Shown here: positions 1 to 12,437 of the stretch, piece by piece
Layout: each line of letters opens with the position of its first letter
Position numbering within the stretch: position 1 is the stretch's first letter
NCBI GenBank assembly: GCA_019925795.1
Contig: CM034307.1
Coordinates: 2,480,001-2,544,000, forward strand
Reading direction: 5' to 3'
DNA length: 64,000 nt
DNA from: Dendrobium chrysotoxum
Lineage: Eukaryota > Streptophyta > Magnoliopsida > Asparagales > Orchidaceae
Translations under genes and position numbers: made by a program
Notes under the pieces: model-generated
Told to the model about the DNA's origin: nothing
The model's database searches: none
What the model saw: only the letters and a program-made list of their open reading frames with translations

Positions 1-1188
1 CAAAGTCCCGATAAAAATTGAATCGACTTTAAATTGGAAATCAAATTCAAATTTCGGGTTGAAATTATGTTTGGACTCAAAGTTAAATTTGAATTTGAGG
101 CTCAAGTCAAATGGGTCTTTCTTCAAATTTTATGACTCAACAGACTGAGTTTCACTCAATCATGTAGGTGCATAAAATTGATATGAAAGATCTGGGGATC
201 GGGCTTGACTCTTTTTGTTTCTCCAATTAATTTGGGTCGAAATGTCAAAGTCCCGAATTTGACCTTGAAATCAAATCTGAAGTTTGAATTTAAGTTTGGA
301 ATCAAATTGAGTTCAATTTTGAAATTGAATTTGATCTTAAGATTGAATTCAGTTTTGAGGTTGAATGAAAATTTAAATCTTAGATTCAATTCAATCTTGA
401 AATTGAATTTAAATTGAAATTGAATTTGAATTTGAATCTGGACTTAAACTCGAGGTTGAAACTGGACGGATCTTCTTCAAAATTTGAAACTCAACATATT
501 GAATTTTGTTCAAATATGTAGGTGTGCCAAATTAGCCTGAAGATCCTAAGGCTTGACTCTTTGCACCCCACCAAGCAATTTAGCGGTGATATGTCAAAGC
601 CTATAATTGACTGGAGAGTTGTGAATTTGAATTGCATGTGTTCAATTACAATAGAATATTGTGGAAGACACATAGCAACGACGATTGAAGTTGATTTGAA
701 AGATTTTCCTTGACTTTTGAAACTCAAAAATGTTGAGTTTGATTTTCAACATAATGGTTAATAAAAGTTAAGGGAAAATCTAGAGACCTGGTTTGACTCT
801 TTCACCACACTGACTAGTTTAGGGTGAAATGTCAAAATCCAGGTTGAATTAAAGAAATTTTGAATCTGGGTTTTGAGATTGAGGAATTTTTTGTAAATTG
901 TGAAACTTAGCATGCAGGGATTTATTCGCATGCGAGTTTGCAACATATGCAAAAAGATTTTGACAAGCTTGGCTTGACTCTTTTGCTCTACCAATAAATT
1001 TGGAGGCAAAATGTCAAAGCCCAACTTGGAGGGAGGTTTCCTACACTCACCTCTCTTTTCACATGTCTTAATTGAGTTGGCCACACTCACCCAAGGGAGA
1101 AATGGGAGAGGGACCAATGGAAGAAAGGTAGTCAAAACTCCCGATGCAATAAAATTCGTAGCGCTATTAAAGATGGAGAGAGGATATT
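1..1188 (-). mobile_element. Leader (5' UTR) of a minus-strand Ty3/gypsy-like LTR element
   Basis: This stretch lies internal to the primer binding site at 1189-1205, so it is the transcribed leader of an element running leftwards out of the window. It has no credible coding region. The small ORFs seen in it arise from low-complexity AAATTGAAT-type sequence. It contains four diverged copies of a block that starts TTGACTCTTT and continues to AAATGTCAAAG. Long repeat-bearing leaders upstream of gag are known from Tat/Ogre-type plant elements. The clade is inferred, because no gag or pol is visible here. Confidence 0.55.
205..1060 (+). repeat. Four degenerate repeats in the element leader
   Basis: Blocks beginning TTGACTCTTT start at 205, 553, 793 and 974. 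Each is followed about 40 bases later by ATGTCAAAG (ATGTCAAAA in the third) and then a divergent segment. Spacing falls from 348 to 240 to 181 bases, so the array is irregular and old. The direction of any transcript would be the minus strand. Confidence 0.6.
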
Positions 1189-1205
1189 CCCCAGTGGAGT
1201 CGCCA
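1189..1205 (-). other. Primer binding site, tRNA-Arg type
   Basis: On the minus strand the sequence reads TGGCGACTCCACTGGGG. This is the form expected to pair with the 3' end of a plant tRNA-Arg and is used by several plant Ty3/gypsy elements of the Tat/Ogre group. It sits 7 bases from the inferred LTR end at 1213, so it fixes both the orientation (minus) and the LTR edge. Confidence 0.7.
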
Positions 1206-4200
1206 TTTTTTTTGTTTGTGTTTGAAAAAAATATATTTTGAAAAAGTGTTTAATTTTCTTTGGGAAAGTTAAATTTCTGGAATTTGAATATTTGAAATTG
1301 AACACTTATTATAAATGATATATCACCTCGAAAGGTGAACATATCGTTCCCTAATAGGTTCAAATTACAAATCTTTGAATTTATCTGATTGTCATAGTCA
1401 AACTCAAGAAGAAACAACATATGATCCCGAAAGATCAGAATGATGTTTAATCAATTATTTGACTATGCTAATCTGAATAGGATCATTAATTTCATAATCA
1501 TAACTATGATTATAATTGACATATCTATCTGAAGAAAGAAGATATCAATCATTATTAGTTTGAATATAAAAATAACGATCGCCAATTTTTTTGTTTTGAT
1601 TTCCCAAAAAGAATCAATTAAAGGTTTTGAAAACTTGATTTTGAAATCTGGTCTGGGTTTCTAAATCTCCTACGAGCGCAAGCCCTCGTAGTTAATTACA
1701 TCGTAGGAAACCAGAAAATTTCCTACGAATACTCTCGATTAAAATAGCGATACGAATTTCATTTGGAATTCAAAGCCTGATATCAAGGAGGTTAAGGATT
1801 GGGATTTCAAGTGGGATTGGTTCAATGTTGAACACTTATTTCTGGAGTCAAAGGAAGAAGAGTAAGAGGTGTCTTGAGATTCTGAATTACTTCAGAAACA
1901 CCTCAAACTATCCTAAGTGTTGGGCTTGAATTTGATTGAAAGAGATTTTTAATGTTTAAGTGGTCAATTTTATTAGGAGGTGGGAATTAGATTCCCGGAA
2001 GTTTGAGGTCTTAAGATTGAAGACATGCCTCAGAACTTAAGTCTAAAATGGGTACTGAGAATCAGTGACCCAGAACCTAGCTAATGCAGTGCAATCTGGA
2101 CTTATCCCGGCCTGGATTGGGGAGCCAGCTAAACCACCTAAACGCTTTAAAACCATGAGTCAAAGTCTTTATGAAAGAGTAGTTAAAGATGTTATTTAAG
2201 ATTAAGTTTGAGGAGTTGGGGTCGACATCTAGAGCAGATCCTAATTGACCCCTTAACATATGTTGGGTTAAATGCTTAAGCTAAAAATGCAATTATGATT
2301 TAGACTCAAATTTAATTTGTTACTAATGCGATGCATGCTAGTTGACTCGATAAAATACTTAAATCAGAATGTAGCAATTTTAAAATCAGGCTTAAAAATA
2401 GATTTTATCCTAGAGATTGCACAACATCCCCTTGGACAGAACTGCACCCTAATAGGTCAGGTGGTCTGCCAGAACCCGCAGGCGGGGAGGTGCCTAACAC
2501 GGATGAGAAAAGTCAATATGTATGCATGAAAAACTCCTGGCGAGTCCGGGCTTACTTCTTAAGAGCGTTAGAGTTTATATCTGAGCTTAAAAATTTTAAT
2601 TTTGTTTAAATAGAAAAGGTTAATGACCGTACTCTCACGAGCCTCCGATCGGGTTCCAGGCTAAATCAAAATCGACATGCAATAGCGCTAAATAAACTAT
2701 TAAAAACATACGGGTCCTTAATCGCAACCAACATCAAGTAATCAAATCAACATTTAATTAAATTAATTAAATAAATGCTCAAACTGAAAGTCCATAGGCA
2801 AGTGCCCTTAATAATACAACCCAGGGTCTGCAGTAAAGTAAAGTGGTCGGGTACCACTGACTACAACCCGGATTCTACTCCTAAGACTCAAGTGACTTTG
2901 AGATTTGAGATTCTTCTTGTTCTTCACTTCTTCATCTTCTAGGAACTCCTTGGATCGTCGGGTTTGGATATCCAAATGAAAAGAAACTCCCCCTGAATAG
3001 GGGTGTTATCTTTTCTCTTTGGATATTTAGAATTCATCCTAATTTGGATCTCCAAATGGATAGGAACTCTCCCCTAAGGGATGTTCCTTCCTCTTTGGAT
3101 TCCAAATTGGATGTTTAAACATCTCAATCTCAAATCACTTTAAATTTACAACTCAAATATCATCTCAAATTACATTAATTAAAATTAAAATCTAGACTCA
3201 ACAACCTGCAGGGTTATCCTAATAATCAACAGTTTATATTTGACATCCCAAGCAGTTGATATATTGAAATTTAAATACTCAAACCAGCCACACTTGGCCA
3301 TGCTCTTTTTGATTTAAAGGGGAACTTAAGCAATTTTCTGGAGCACCTGTGCAATTTAATAATTATAATTTTGCCCCCTTTAATTTATGCCCTGTATGAG
3401 CATGGCCACCTGCATAAGATTGAATTAGTATAAATCGTTCCTAACCTAAGGGTAGATCTAACGTACAATCAATCAACTCAGAGTGCAGTAAATAAATAAA
3501 CAATCACATCAACATCAATTACTTAAATCTAGCAACCAGCATGCAATGAAAACCACGGAAAACCCGGCACACGCAAGTAGCAGAAAAGTAAACACCGGCC
3601 TAACCTAAGACTAAAGTTGGTTGTCCTAGCAAACCATCTAAAGTGTGTGAGGTAGGCTGTGTGGCTTTGATATGTCCTAAATAGGATGATTTGATTGAAG
3701 TTGTTTAAAGTTCTGGTTGGTTGAAGGCTTAACGGAAGATTTAATTTGAATTTAAATATTAATGACTTGAAATTGATTTTTAAATTTGATTTTACTTGTT
3801 TGTTGGATATCACCTTTGTTTCACACCGAGGCCGTGAAGTTTATTTCACCTTCCTTGGGGCTAATTTAATAGCCTCGTAGGCCTGGGTTACCCAGTGGTA
3901 CCCGATATAATTAAATGATTTGAGTTTGATTAAGGTTTAAAGGTTGATTAAATTTTAATTAAGATTGGTTGGTTGCTGGTTTTTAAGTTCAAATTAATGT
4001 TTTCTGGAATTTTGAATGATTTATTGAATTTTGATATTTTCTGGATTATTTTAATCATTTAATTAAAGGGTCAAAATTTGACTTTTTGATTTAAAGTGTT
4101 TTCTAGAAAGTTAATATTTTATTAAAATACTAGACCTTAATACGATCAGTTAGACAGTAAGTATGCTGAAATTGGATTTTTCTAGATTTTATTATGAAGG

Positions 4201-7200
4201 TTTGAAGTTTTGACTTGATTTGAACTAAGTTTGACCAAAAGTTGACTTTTTTAAAATTGATTGATTTCTGGAAACTTAACATTTTTAATAAATATTAGAG
4301 CTTAAGATGAGTTGTATGCCTTTGAGTTTGCTCAATTTGGAGTTCATTTGAATTAGTTATGAATTTTTGAAGTTTTGACTATTTATTGAATTTTCAAAAT
4401 TGTTTAATTAGAGACCCTTTTTGTGATTTGGATCCAAATGATCTCCAAACTCCTTGAAATCAACTCCAAAGGTCAGGAATGACCTAAGGAGTGATTTCCA
4501 AGTGTTTGGAAATTTTCTGGAATTTTTAATTATTTTTAATTAATTAAATTAATTAAATTTCATATTTCAATTAAACTTAAATTAAACTCAATTTTAAAGT
4601 CCAGTCAAGGGGCTTTTATTTTTCATTGGTTAAGGGTTCAATTCTGGTCAGTTAGAGGGGTTAATTGTATTTTTTGGATTTAAATTTGATTTATTACAAT
4701 TTCTAGAAGGTTTAATGGCTTAATTAAGGTTTAAACTTGATTAGGTTAATTAGGGGGCTTAATGTTCTCAAAAGTCAGTGGGAATTTTTTCTAAGGCTGA
4801 GAGTGTCACTAAGTTCAAGTGGTCAAAGTTTCAAGTCAATTGGAATTGTATCCTAATTTTTGGAATTTTTCTAAGTTCTCTAATTAAGATCCTTAATTAT
4901 TGTTCCTAAGTGTCTCTAGGTTGATTAGGTTTGAATCAAGGTTTATCTAACCCTTGGACACTAATTACCATCATACCAATTATCAATCAAAGAACAAAAT
5001 GAAGTGACCTAATGTTCTATGGAATGATTTTATAGTAAATCATAAAAGTCATAGATTACACAATCATCTATAACTTTAATGATTAACCATAAAGAAATGA
5101 GCATATCAAAATGGATTAAAGTCATTTGAAAACATAGAGAATATTTTCAAATTATACTTAACCCAATTTGATATTACAATTATGCATGGTTTAATAAATA
5201 TGAATATGGGTCCTAACACCATTGGCATCAAAATCTCTTAAATCATACATAATAATGAGTTATATATATATTTTTCAGTGATAGAGGGTCTGTCACTGAT
5301 TCCATAGAGCCCTAATATGCAACAATCAGATTTAGATTAAATGAGTTATGAATTTTCAAAAATCAAGATCAAATTGTGATCAAGATTTTTGTAAATTCAT
5401 AAACTAATTGGGATTGCATCAAATAAACTTAAGAAAATTAGACAAGCTCAATCATAGGCCCTATAACACCTCTGCCAAATTTCAGATTAAAAGAGATTGT
5501 ATATTTCAATTTAAAAATAAAATTAGATTTTGTGAATACTTGAAATAATTAATAGAAAATTATTTAAAGTATTTTTATTTTATTTTTAAAATAAACTAAA
5601 CGTAAATACGAATAAAACGAGCCCAAGAACATCAAAAATGAATAAGAAACGAAATTCTTATGAATTTTTGAAGTTCTAGGATATTTTCTGAATTATTTTT
5701 AAAGGTTTTAAACAGTCGGTCAAACGGCGGCGCTGACCGGTCCTGCACATTCCACGCGGCGCGACGGGATGCAGCCACGCAGATGGCGGCGGTCAAGCGG
5801 GCCCCGCCTTACTTATCCAGCGCGGCAATGATACTAACCGTTAGATCAACCGCGTTTCTGATCTAACGCTTGAGATTAGATCTCGCGGTTGGCCTTGATT
5901 CAGGTAGATTGAACGGCCACCTGAAGCCCCGCGGTTTGAAATGAACGGACCAGATGAAGCTAGATAAAATCCGTTCGTCCATCGGTTTAACGGATCGGAT
6001 TTGAGCCATTAAACCGAAGAAATCATGACCGTCCGTATCGAACAGATCGAACAGACGGCTCTGATTTCGTCTTCTCCCTCGAGTCACCGTAAGCCCTAGG
6101 GTAATTTTTTATCTCTTATTCTTAAAATACTCAGTAAAAACTCGTAAGATTTTTAACAGAGGTATTATAGGATCAAAGAAATCATTAGAGATTGTTTTCT
6201 AAGCGTTTGATGCAATATCGATAGCATTATTTAAGAAGCTAAGTCAATAGCTAGGTTTAGAGTTTTACCACGATAGGATCAATGGATTCAGGTGTTCAAG
6301 GTATGGTTGAGCTTGTAGGCTGTCCGCGCTCAAATTCCTTGAAGGCCTCAAGCTCGGAGGATGCTTCTATGAGGAGTTTGATCAGCTAGGACGGACCTAG
6401 CTTCGGTTTGCCATCGAGCTCGCCGCCGGCGGCCACCAAACGCCGGAAAATGACCAGGAAGGGGTATATGGAGCTCTGGATACTCAGAACGAAAACTCAA
6501 AGAGGCTGGAGCTAGACTGGAATGAAAAGATAACTTCTCTCCTTCTCCCCCGTGCCCTATTGACCCTATTCAGCTCCTAGAGCCCAAAGCAATGGCTGGG
6601 ATCTATCAGGTAATTTCCCTGGATGAATGCCAGCTGTCCCAGACCGTTAGGGAGCAGAGAGGTGCATTGCCCAGGTGAAAACGGCCTTGGGTCACTCTCA
6701 CATGGAGGGGACCACTAGGGACGTTAGGCTAAGCTAGGAGCCACACCAGGAGTTAGACTAGGTCGGGTTGGAGTCTAAAATGATTCCAGAACATGTTTGA
6801 ATGGTTGAATGGACTTAGGTTTGGTTGGGCAAGGCTCAAAGAGTTGGGTTGACCTTTTAGAGCCCATTTGAGCTCTCATTAACCATCTGACCAGTCAACA
6901 GGTCAAGGGTTGATCAACTGGGGTCCAGGTGGGTTCTAAAGACTGATGGGGTAGTTTAGGAGCAAAGCCGATCAGTGGTGTGGGAGCTTGAATAGAAGTC
7001 AATCACCTAAAGCCATTTCTCATGCTAGAGTTGACTGTTTGACCAGTCAACTTGACTTGTTGACTGGTGAGGTGCATGACAAGATGCCTAGGGAGCTTCT
7101 TGGATGGGTTCAAGGGTTTGATGATTTGGAGAGCTTGAATTGAAGGATTAAGGTGATTTTGACTCAAATGGGGCAAGTTTGACTAGACTTGGAATTAATT

Positions 7201-7346
7201 GACCAAGTCAACTAATGATTGGGTCAAAAGTCCAATCAAGTCTAAATCATTGAAGGGTATGATCAAGGGAGTTTGATTGAGTTTTGAGTATGCTTGAAAT
7301 TTGATTTAAGTTGAAAGGGCTTAAAGGTTGATCTGGTCAACCTAGG

Positions 7347-8130
7347 TTGACTTGGTCAACTAGGTTGACCCTGAGCCAGGATTTGGGTTGGATTAATCTC
7401 AAGTGGTATTTGAAGTCTGATAGGAGTGGTTTGAGGGTTTAAATAGGTCACTTGGGGCAAATCACCTATTTAGGCCTTTAATGGGCTTAATGGGTCAACT
7501 GGGTTGACTTGGTCAACCAAGTTGACCTAGGGTCAGGGATTTGGTCCAACCAGTTCAGAATGACATTCTGAGTCTGCTGGTGGTAGTCTCAAGGTCTGGA
7601 GAGGTCGTTTGGTCAAAATGACCTATTTGGGTCCTTAATGGGCCTTTAGGTCAAACCTGGTTGACTTGGTTAACCAGATTGGTCCAGGGTCTGGAAATGG
7701 GTTCAACAGATTTGAAATGATATTTGGAGACCAATGGAGGTGGTCCCAAGGTCTGGGGAGGTCATTTGGTCAAAATGACCTATTTTGACCCTAAAGGGGC
7801 CTTCTAGGTCAACTAGGTTGACTTGGTCAACCAGGTTGACCTAGGGGCTGGTTCTGGGTTCAATGGGTTTGGTTTAACATTTGAAATTTGCTGGAAGTGA
7901 CTGCATTTGATTTGGAGCTCATTTGACCAAAGTGACTATTCACACCCCATAGGGGTATTTTGGTCATTTTGACCCCTGGTCAACTGGGGGTCAAATTGAG
8001 TCCAACAAAATGCAGTTTAATGCTCAATGGGTCATAATCAAGGGTCTGGAGGTGATTGGAGGCTTTGGAGAAAGCTCCAAGGTCAAAATCCACTGGGTGG
8101 TAGGTCTAGTGGCATAGACTGTAAATATTT
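7347..8130 (+). repeat. 157-bp tandem repeat inside the LTR
   Basis: TTGACTTGGTCAAC or close variants start at 7347, 7504, 7661 and 7818, exactly 157 bases apart, with a decayed fifth copy near 7970. Each unit also carries a segment on the pattern GGTCAAAATGACCTATTT. The core is itself palindromic (GGTTGAC/GTCAACC). The opposite-orientation LTR has fewer units. Confidence 0.8.
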
Positions 8131-8439
8131 GAAGGTTTTATAGCCTTTGGATTTCAATTCAGTTTCTGGGTTTAGAGATCTCAGAATGAGCTCAAATTTG
8201 GAGAGTTACCTCTAGAGACATGTCACATCAGTGTGGAACTGACAGATCTTGAATCAGAGGTCATTTGATAGGGTTTTGAAATGTTCAAAGATTTGCTGGA
8301 AAAGGCTTTCAGGACTTAGACCTTTGGCCTTGGATTTGAATCTGGAAATCTGGTTTTGAATTGGATTTTGAGTTTGAATGATATGGTTTGAATTAAGTCT
8401 AGATTGAATTGAAGTTTGGACTGATCTAGAGGAATCCTG

Positions 8440-8690
8440 GGGTTTAGAATAGGTCCTAGGGTCCAAATCAGCTTAAGGAAATCCTAGGGTCTAGAATAGA
8501 TCATATGATCTAGAATCAGGTAGAATCCTAGGGTCTAGAATAGATCATAGGGTCTAAAGTCTAGGAGAATCCTAGGGTCTAAGAGGATCATATGATCTAG
8601 AGTCAGGTAGAATCCTAGGGTCTAGAATAGATCCTAGGGTCTAAAGTCTAGGAGAATCCTAGAATCTAGATTTGTCTTAAATTGTATTGA
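8440..8690 (+). repeat. Short repeats of ATCCTAGGGTCTAGAAT type
   Basis: Variants of AATCCTAGGGTCTAGAATAG recur about six times between 8440 and 8660, mixed with GATCATATGATCTAGA. They lie within 400 bases of the LTR 5' terminus, where the U3 region of an LTR would be. A related but shorter set (GACCCTAGGAT) is present at 46480-46520 in the inverted copy. Any regulatory role is unknown. Confidence 0.55.
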
Positions 8691-8843
8691 TCTGGGGTCA
8701 GGATTGATTCGAATTTGGATTGATCTTAAAGTCTGGATTGATCTAAGATCAGATTGATCCTATGGTTAAGATTGATCCTAAGGATTGGAAGATCCTAAGG
8801 TCTGGATTGGTCCTACTGACCTCATACAAAAATGAGGTCAACA

Positions 8844-9345
8844 GATATATATAATTGCAGCTCATTTTCGGTTTTATTATTTTTCATTTTTTGTGTCATA
8901 CGTCTTGGTATTTTTTTTTTATTTGTCTTATTTGCATGTGTTAAAATAGAGAGAGGGGGCCGTAGAGAGAGAAATACATATGTTAAAGTGTAAATTATAA
9001 TAAATATAAGCTACACCTAATGATGAAGTAAATTGAAAAAACCCAATGACCTACAAATTATATGTGAGGAATTATCCCATTTATGTTTTGTCATTCTTAT
9101 TTAAAGAGAAGAGAGTTGAGTCCAAAGGCCACAATAAATAGAAGCATAGAAGAGAAATAAGAATAGCAGAGAAAATTCTTTTCTATACGAATTACTGTAG
9201 TGTCTACTTATGCAATGGAGCTGAGCGGGTGGCAAATGTAAGTTGTCATCACGGTATGCTCCTCACTTGTCTTAGTGTGCTGGTATGCAAACAATTCCAT
9301 CAACCTGGTCCTAATGGATGGCAGATTATTTGTAATATTTTACTT
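8844..9345 (-). repeat. Remnant of the ATL-flank repeat, cut by the LTR
   Basis: From the LTR edge onward the sequence matches the flank of the minus-strand ATL gene from about 18926 (GCAGCTCATTTT, GTCATACGTCTTGG, AAGGCCACAATAAATA). From about 9180 it matches, inverted, 22560-22800. An ATL copy probably once lay to the left and was separated by the LTR insertion. No open gene is present. The block CTGGTCCTAATGGATGGCAG occurs at 9306. Confidence 0.55.
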
Positions 9346-9359
9346 CATAATTTTTTAAA

Positions 9360-11160
9360 TACTATTCATATATATACATATTTTTCTTTTTGCAATTAGG
9401 GGCAAAGCCCTTTTTCATTGACTATGGGAGCAAAATACATCAAAAAAATAAAAAAAAATGCTCTATCAATAATGATAGATTAGAATAGAAACTATTAAAT
9501 TGCAATTATCAATTTGATGGAGATTGTCCACATGATGATACCTCTTTTCCATCCATTTTATTGAAAAGGAAATGCAGACTAAAAAGAGGATACAATTCAA
9601 AATGAATGTATTATATTTGAAATTTGATGGAATTGTTTGGATGCAAAATATTAAAAAAAAAGTATATGATGTAAAGCCCTATGATGCTTTACATATGACT
9701 ATTTGCCTCTATCCATGCAGAACATTTAAGACTAGTTGTTAAATAAAACAAAATGTTTGATAGAATAATTTTCTTATATCATTCCAACCAAAGTAAATAT
9801 ATAACTAGCTACTTCTCCTAGCTTTCCTTAATTACATTTTATGATTGTAATTGCTCATTTCGTAAGACAAATAATGATCCTCTTTTATGGTTGAAAGTTC
9901 TAACAGGTTCTTGTTAATGCTATCCTTTCATATATATGCTGAAGAGCCTAATTTAAAAACCCCAAGCAACGATAAGCAGAAACTAAAACCATCACCTGCA
10001 AACCATTAGTTATAAAATGTTAGAAAATTAAAAAAAAAGATAATATTACAGCATTATCCAAAGGTCTGTAAACTGGTTCATATGGATGGCAGATTCGATA
10101 ATCTAAATTCATATTCAAAGGCTCATTTTATTTTATTTTTTTGCTGGACTATGTTGAATGATGTTTTTTAATGATTCCTTTCTCTGTGATGGCCATTTGA
10201 GCAACCTGGTCCTAATGGATGGGAGATTCAAAAACTTAGAGAAATCATTTTGAGTCCAGCATTTTTTGTTTGTTTTTCTTCAATTTCATTTTAATTTTAC
10301 AATTTTTTTCAATTGCAATTGTAAATTGTAAATTGCAATAAATAGCAATAAATTATAATTATAAATGTTACATAATTACATCATTGCAATAAATTGCAAT
10401 TGCTATACGTCAAATGTTAAATAATTACATCATTGCATTGCTTACATAACTTGGGAACTGAATTATTGCAATCCTACATGATATAATAACTAAATCCCAT
10501 TAATGAAGTTCCCTCCTACTATGAGGAGAACCCATCATTCTCTCTCCAATTACCAAATTCAATTACCAGATAAAAATCAGCCATTCTCTTTATTTCTTTA
10601 ATAACATTCAAATCAGTGCAGTTACAAAATGAAAAAAAAAAAAACACAATTCAATCATAAAAAAATAAATGCCATCGTTTTTTTATAGCCCCGCCATTTA
10701 CAACAACAGGAGACAGACCTTACCATACCAATAACACAACTGCTGCATGCCTCTATACATTCTAAAAGCCAAGACAGACAAATTTTACAAGGCAGCATAC
10801 CTCAGTCAAGTAGCCCATTGTGCTTACACCACGAAACTGCAACCACATATAGCAGCAAGCTCCCCGTCGCACCACCACCCACGGTCCACACAAACTCCAT
10901 CGTACATGTTTAATTTTTGGTATGATATATACTATTTTCTCTTATAGTTTAAGCGCCCAAGATAGATTATTCGTAAAATTTTACTTCATAATTTTTTAAG
11001 TACTATATATTCATAGGTAGATATGTATTTATTTTTGAAATTAGGGGCAAAGCCCTTTTTCATTGACTATAGGAGCAAGTCACATCAAGAAAAACAGAAA
11101 AAAAACTGCTCTATCAATAATGATAGAAGCAAAGAGAAACTATTAAATTGCAATTGTAAA
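9360..11160 (+). repeat. Duplicated non-coding segment
   Basis: Positions 9781-11160 match 21090-22450 in the same direction, and 9440-9800 match 17890-18260 in inverted orientation. Landmarks are ATTAGGGGCAAAGCCC near 9398 and 11040, CATCACCTGCAAACCATTAG near 9990 and a shared short ORF at 10747-10947. The segment is AT-rich with many A/T runs. It looks like a duplicated intergenic block rather than a gene. A captured 3' exon cannot be excluded. Confidence 0.6.
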
Positions 11161-11591
11161 GCCCTGAGTCTATGAATGTTGGCTATAATCTTGAATTTTG
11201 ATTTTTGATGGCTGAAATCAACTAGTGGATTCATATCTAGAAATGGTTTATTTCATCAAAAGTGGATAATGTTGATAATTAGTCTCTATAGTGGATTCAT
11301 TAATGAGGATTCAATATTGACTCATAGACAACTTAATTTAAATGATGTCCAGAAAAATGCAAATAAAAGATTATCCCCATTTTATCTAGTAGAAAAAAAA
11401 AGTGGCAGGCATGAGAGTCGAGATTATAATACAACAAAAATAAGACATTCATACATCGACAAATTTGGCATATATATACAACTATAATGATTTGAAAAAA
11501 ATTGCATAAATCAGTTCTTCAGTCACATTATCATATAAAATAGAGATAAAGAATCATGAATGAAGATATTTTTTTCCTAATTTTAGACGTC

Positions 11592-12437
11592 TTATCCTAA
11601 TTTCATTTTTGATCGTCGTCGTTTCTCATGTGAGTCCGTTGGTACATCATGTGGATCTATAATTTTTATCATTCGTTGCTTCTTTGCATTTTCTATTCTT
11701 TGATATCCTTCATGAAGCTTCCACTTTGCAATCTCCAGTTTCATCGACGCATCTGGAGCTTCCTTTAGCTGCTTTCTCTTCACTCCAGTAGGTAAATACC
11801 CACTTGGTCTTTGTTTCACAGTTTGTTTTGACGAGTAGACAAGCTCAAAACCAGATACAGATGGTTCGTTGAGCTTGCTAATAGAATCTGTAATATTATT
11901 TTCAGAAGTTGCAGCAATAGGTTTAGCCCATTCATCAACCAGCACTCTCCAACCTTTAATAAGAGTCCTATCAAGTTTTTGAATCCGGCTACAGTTGTGT
12001 TTTCGTAGAGCATTCACCGTTCTTCCAATTTCAGTTGCCTTCAGAGTTTCTACAGACAATTGCATCAACTGCAGACTTCTCAACGATTCAAACAAGACTG
12101 AATCAGACTCATATAAGTGATTATTGGAAAGAATCTCCTTTATCTTCATCACCTCTCCAACTAACTGATCATTCTCTCCAGGCTTGTCACAGCTTTTGAA
12201 GTCATTTTTCTCCTGCTTGGGATGTTCATCATCGCCATTATTGAGAGAAAGATGGCAATTTTTGACCTTCTCGGCAATTAGATTCTTTCTATCATTAAAT
12301 TCCTTTGGGAAATCTTCCACCGCTACAAGTATCGCTTTGTCAATCAACTCAAAAATATCTGATTTCGCACAGCTGAAAAATTTCCTCCAATAGTCCAGTG
12401 AATCTTTTGTCTCCGCTATTGCCATTGCCATTGCCAT
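11592..12437 (-). CDS. MED26-like protein with TFIIS N-terminal domain, single exon
   Basis: This 281-residue open frame resembles plant Mediator subunit 26 proteins, nuclear factors thought to link Mediator to RNA polymerase II elongation factors. Residues about 97-172 fit the TFIIS N-terminal (LW) domain, with SLRSLQLMQLSVETLKATEIG, then a VNALRKH segment and a GWRVLVDEW ending. The basic C-terminus has the family-like KLEIAKWKLHEGYQ...NAKKQR block (about 233-256). The first in-frame ATG is at 12437; the frame is open four codons further but without an ATG. The length is somewhat short for the family, and the central linker is reduced. The ORF has no introns, whereas I recall the plant genes being spliced, so it may be a retrocopy. 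Three broken relatives lie at 14875, 15630 and 38393. Identity of family: fairly sure. Activity: unknown. Confidence 0.75.
   Translation of the reverse strand: MAMAMAIAETKDSLDYWRKFFSCAKSDIFELIDKAILVAVEDFPKEFNDRKNLIAEKVKNCHLSLNNGDDEHPKQEKNDFKSCDKPGENDQLVGEVMKIKEILSNNHLYESDSVLFESLRSLQLMQLSVETLKATEIGRTVNALRKHNCSRIQKLDRTLIKGWRVLVDEWAKPIAATSENNITDSISKLNEPSVSGFELVYSSKQTVKQRPSGYLPTGVKRKQLKEAPDASMKLEIAKWKLHEGYQRIENAKKQRMIKIIDPHDVPTDSHEKRRRSKMKLG

Larger units (their letters stand above)
1213..8843 (-). mobile_element. 5' LTR (about 7.6 kb) of a minus-strand retroelement
   Basis: The right edge reads TGTTGACCTCAT on the minus strand, starting at 8843. The left edge ends CAAACACAAACA just before the primer site, giving TG...CA termini. 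The whole segment is repeated in opposite orientation at 46307-53702. Shared landmarks include the block around 1321-1345, the AGCCCTCGTAGTTAATTACA block near 1680 and the paired-GTTGAC repeats at 7300-8000. It contains no convincing ORF. Local GC-rich blocks (5710-5850 and 6400-6700) resemble a promoter or leader rather than a gene. A length above 7 kb is unusually large for an LTR. The partner LTR and the coding region lie left of the window. Confidence 0.75.

Noticed and set aside
156..417. Opposite-strand ORFs of 70-77 codons
   Set aside because: Low-complexity AAATTGAATTT sequence yields K/N/F/L-rich translations on both strands; no gene-like composition.
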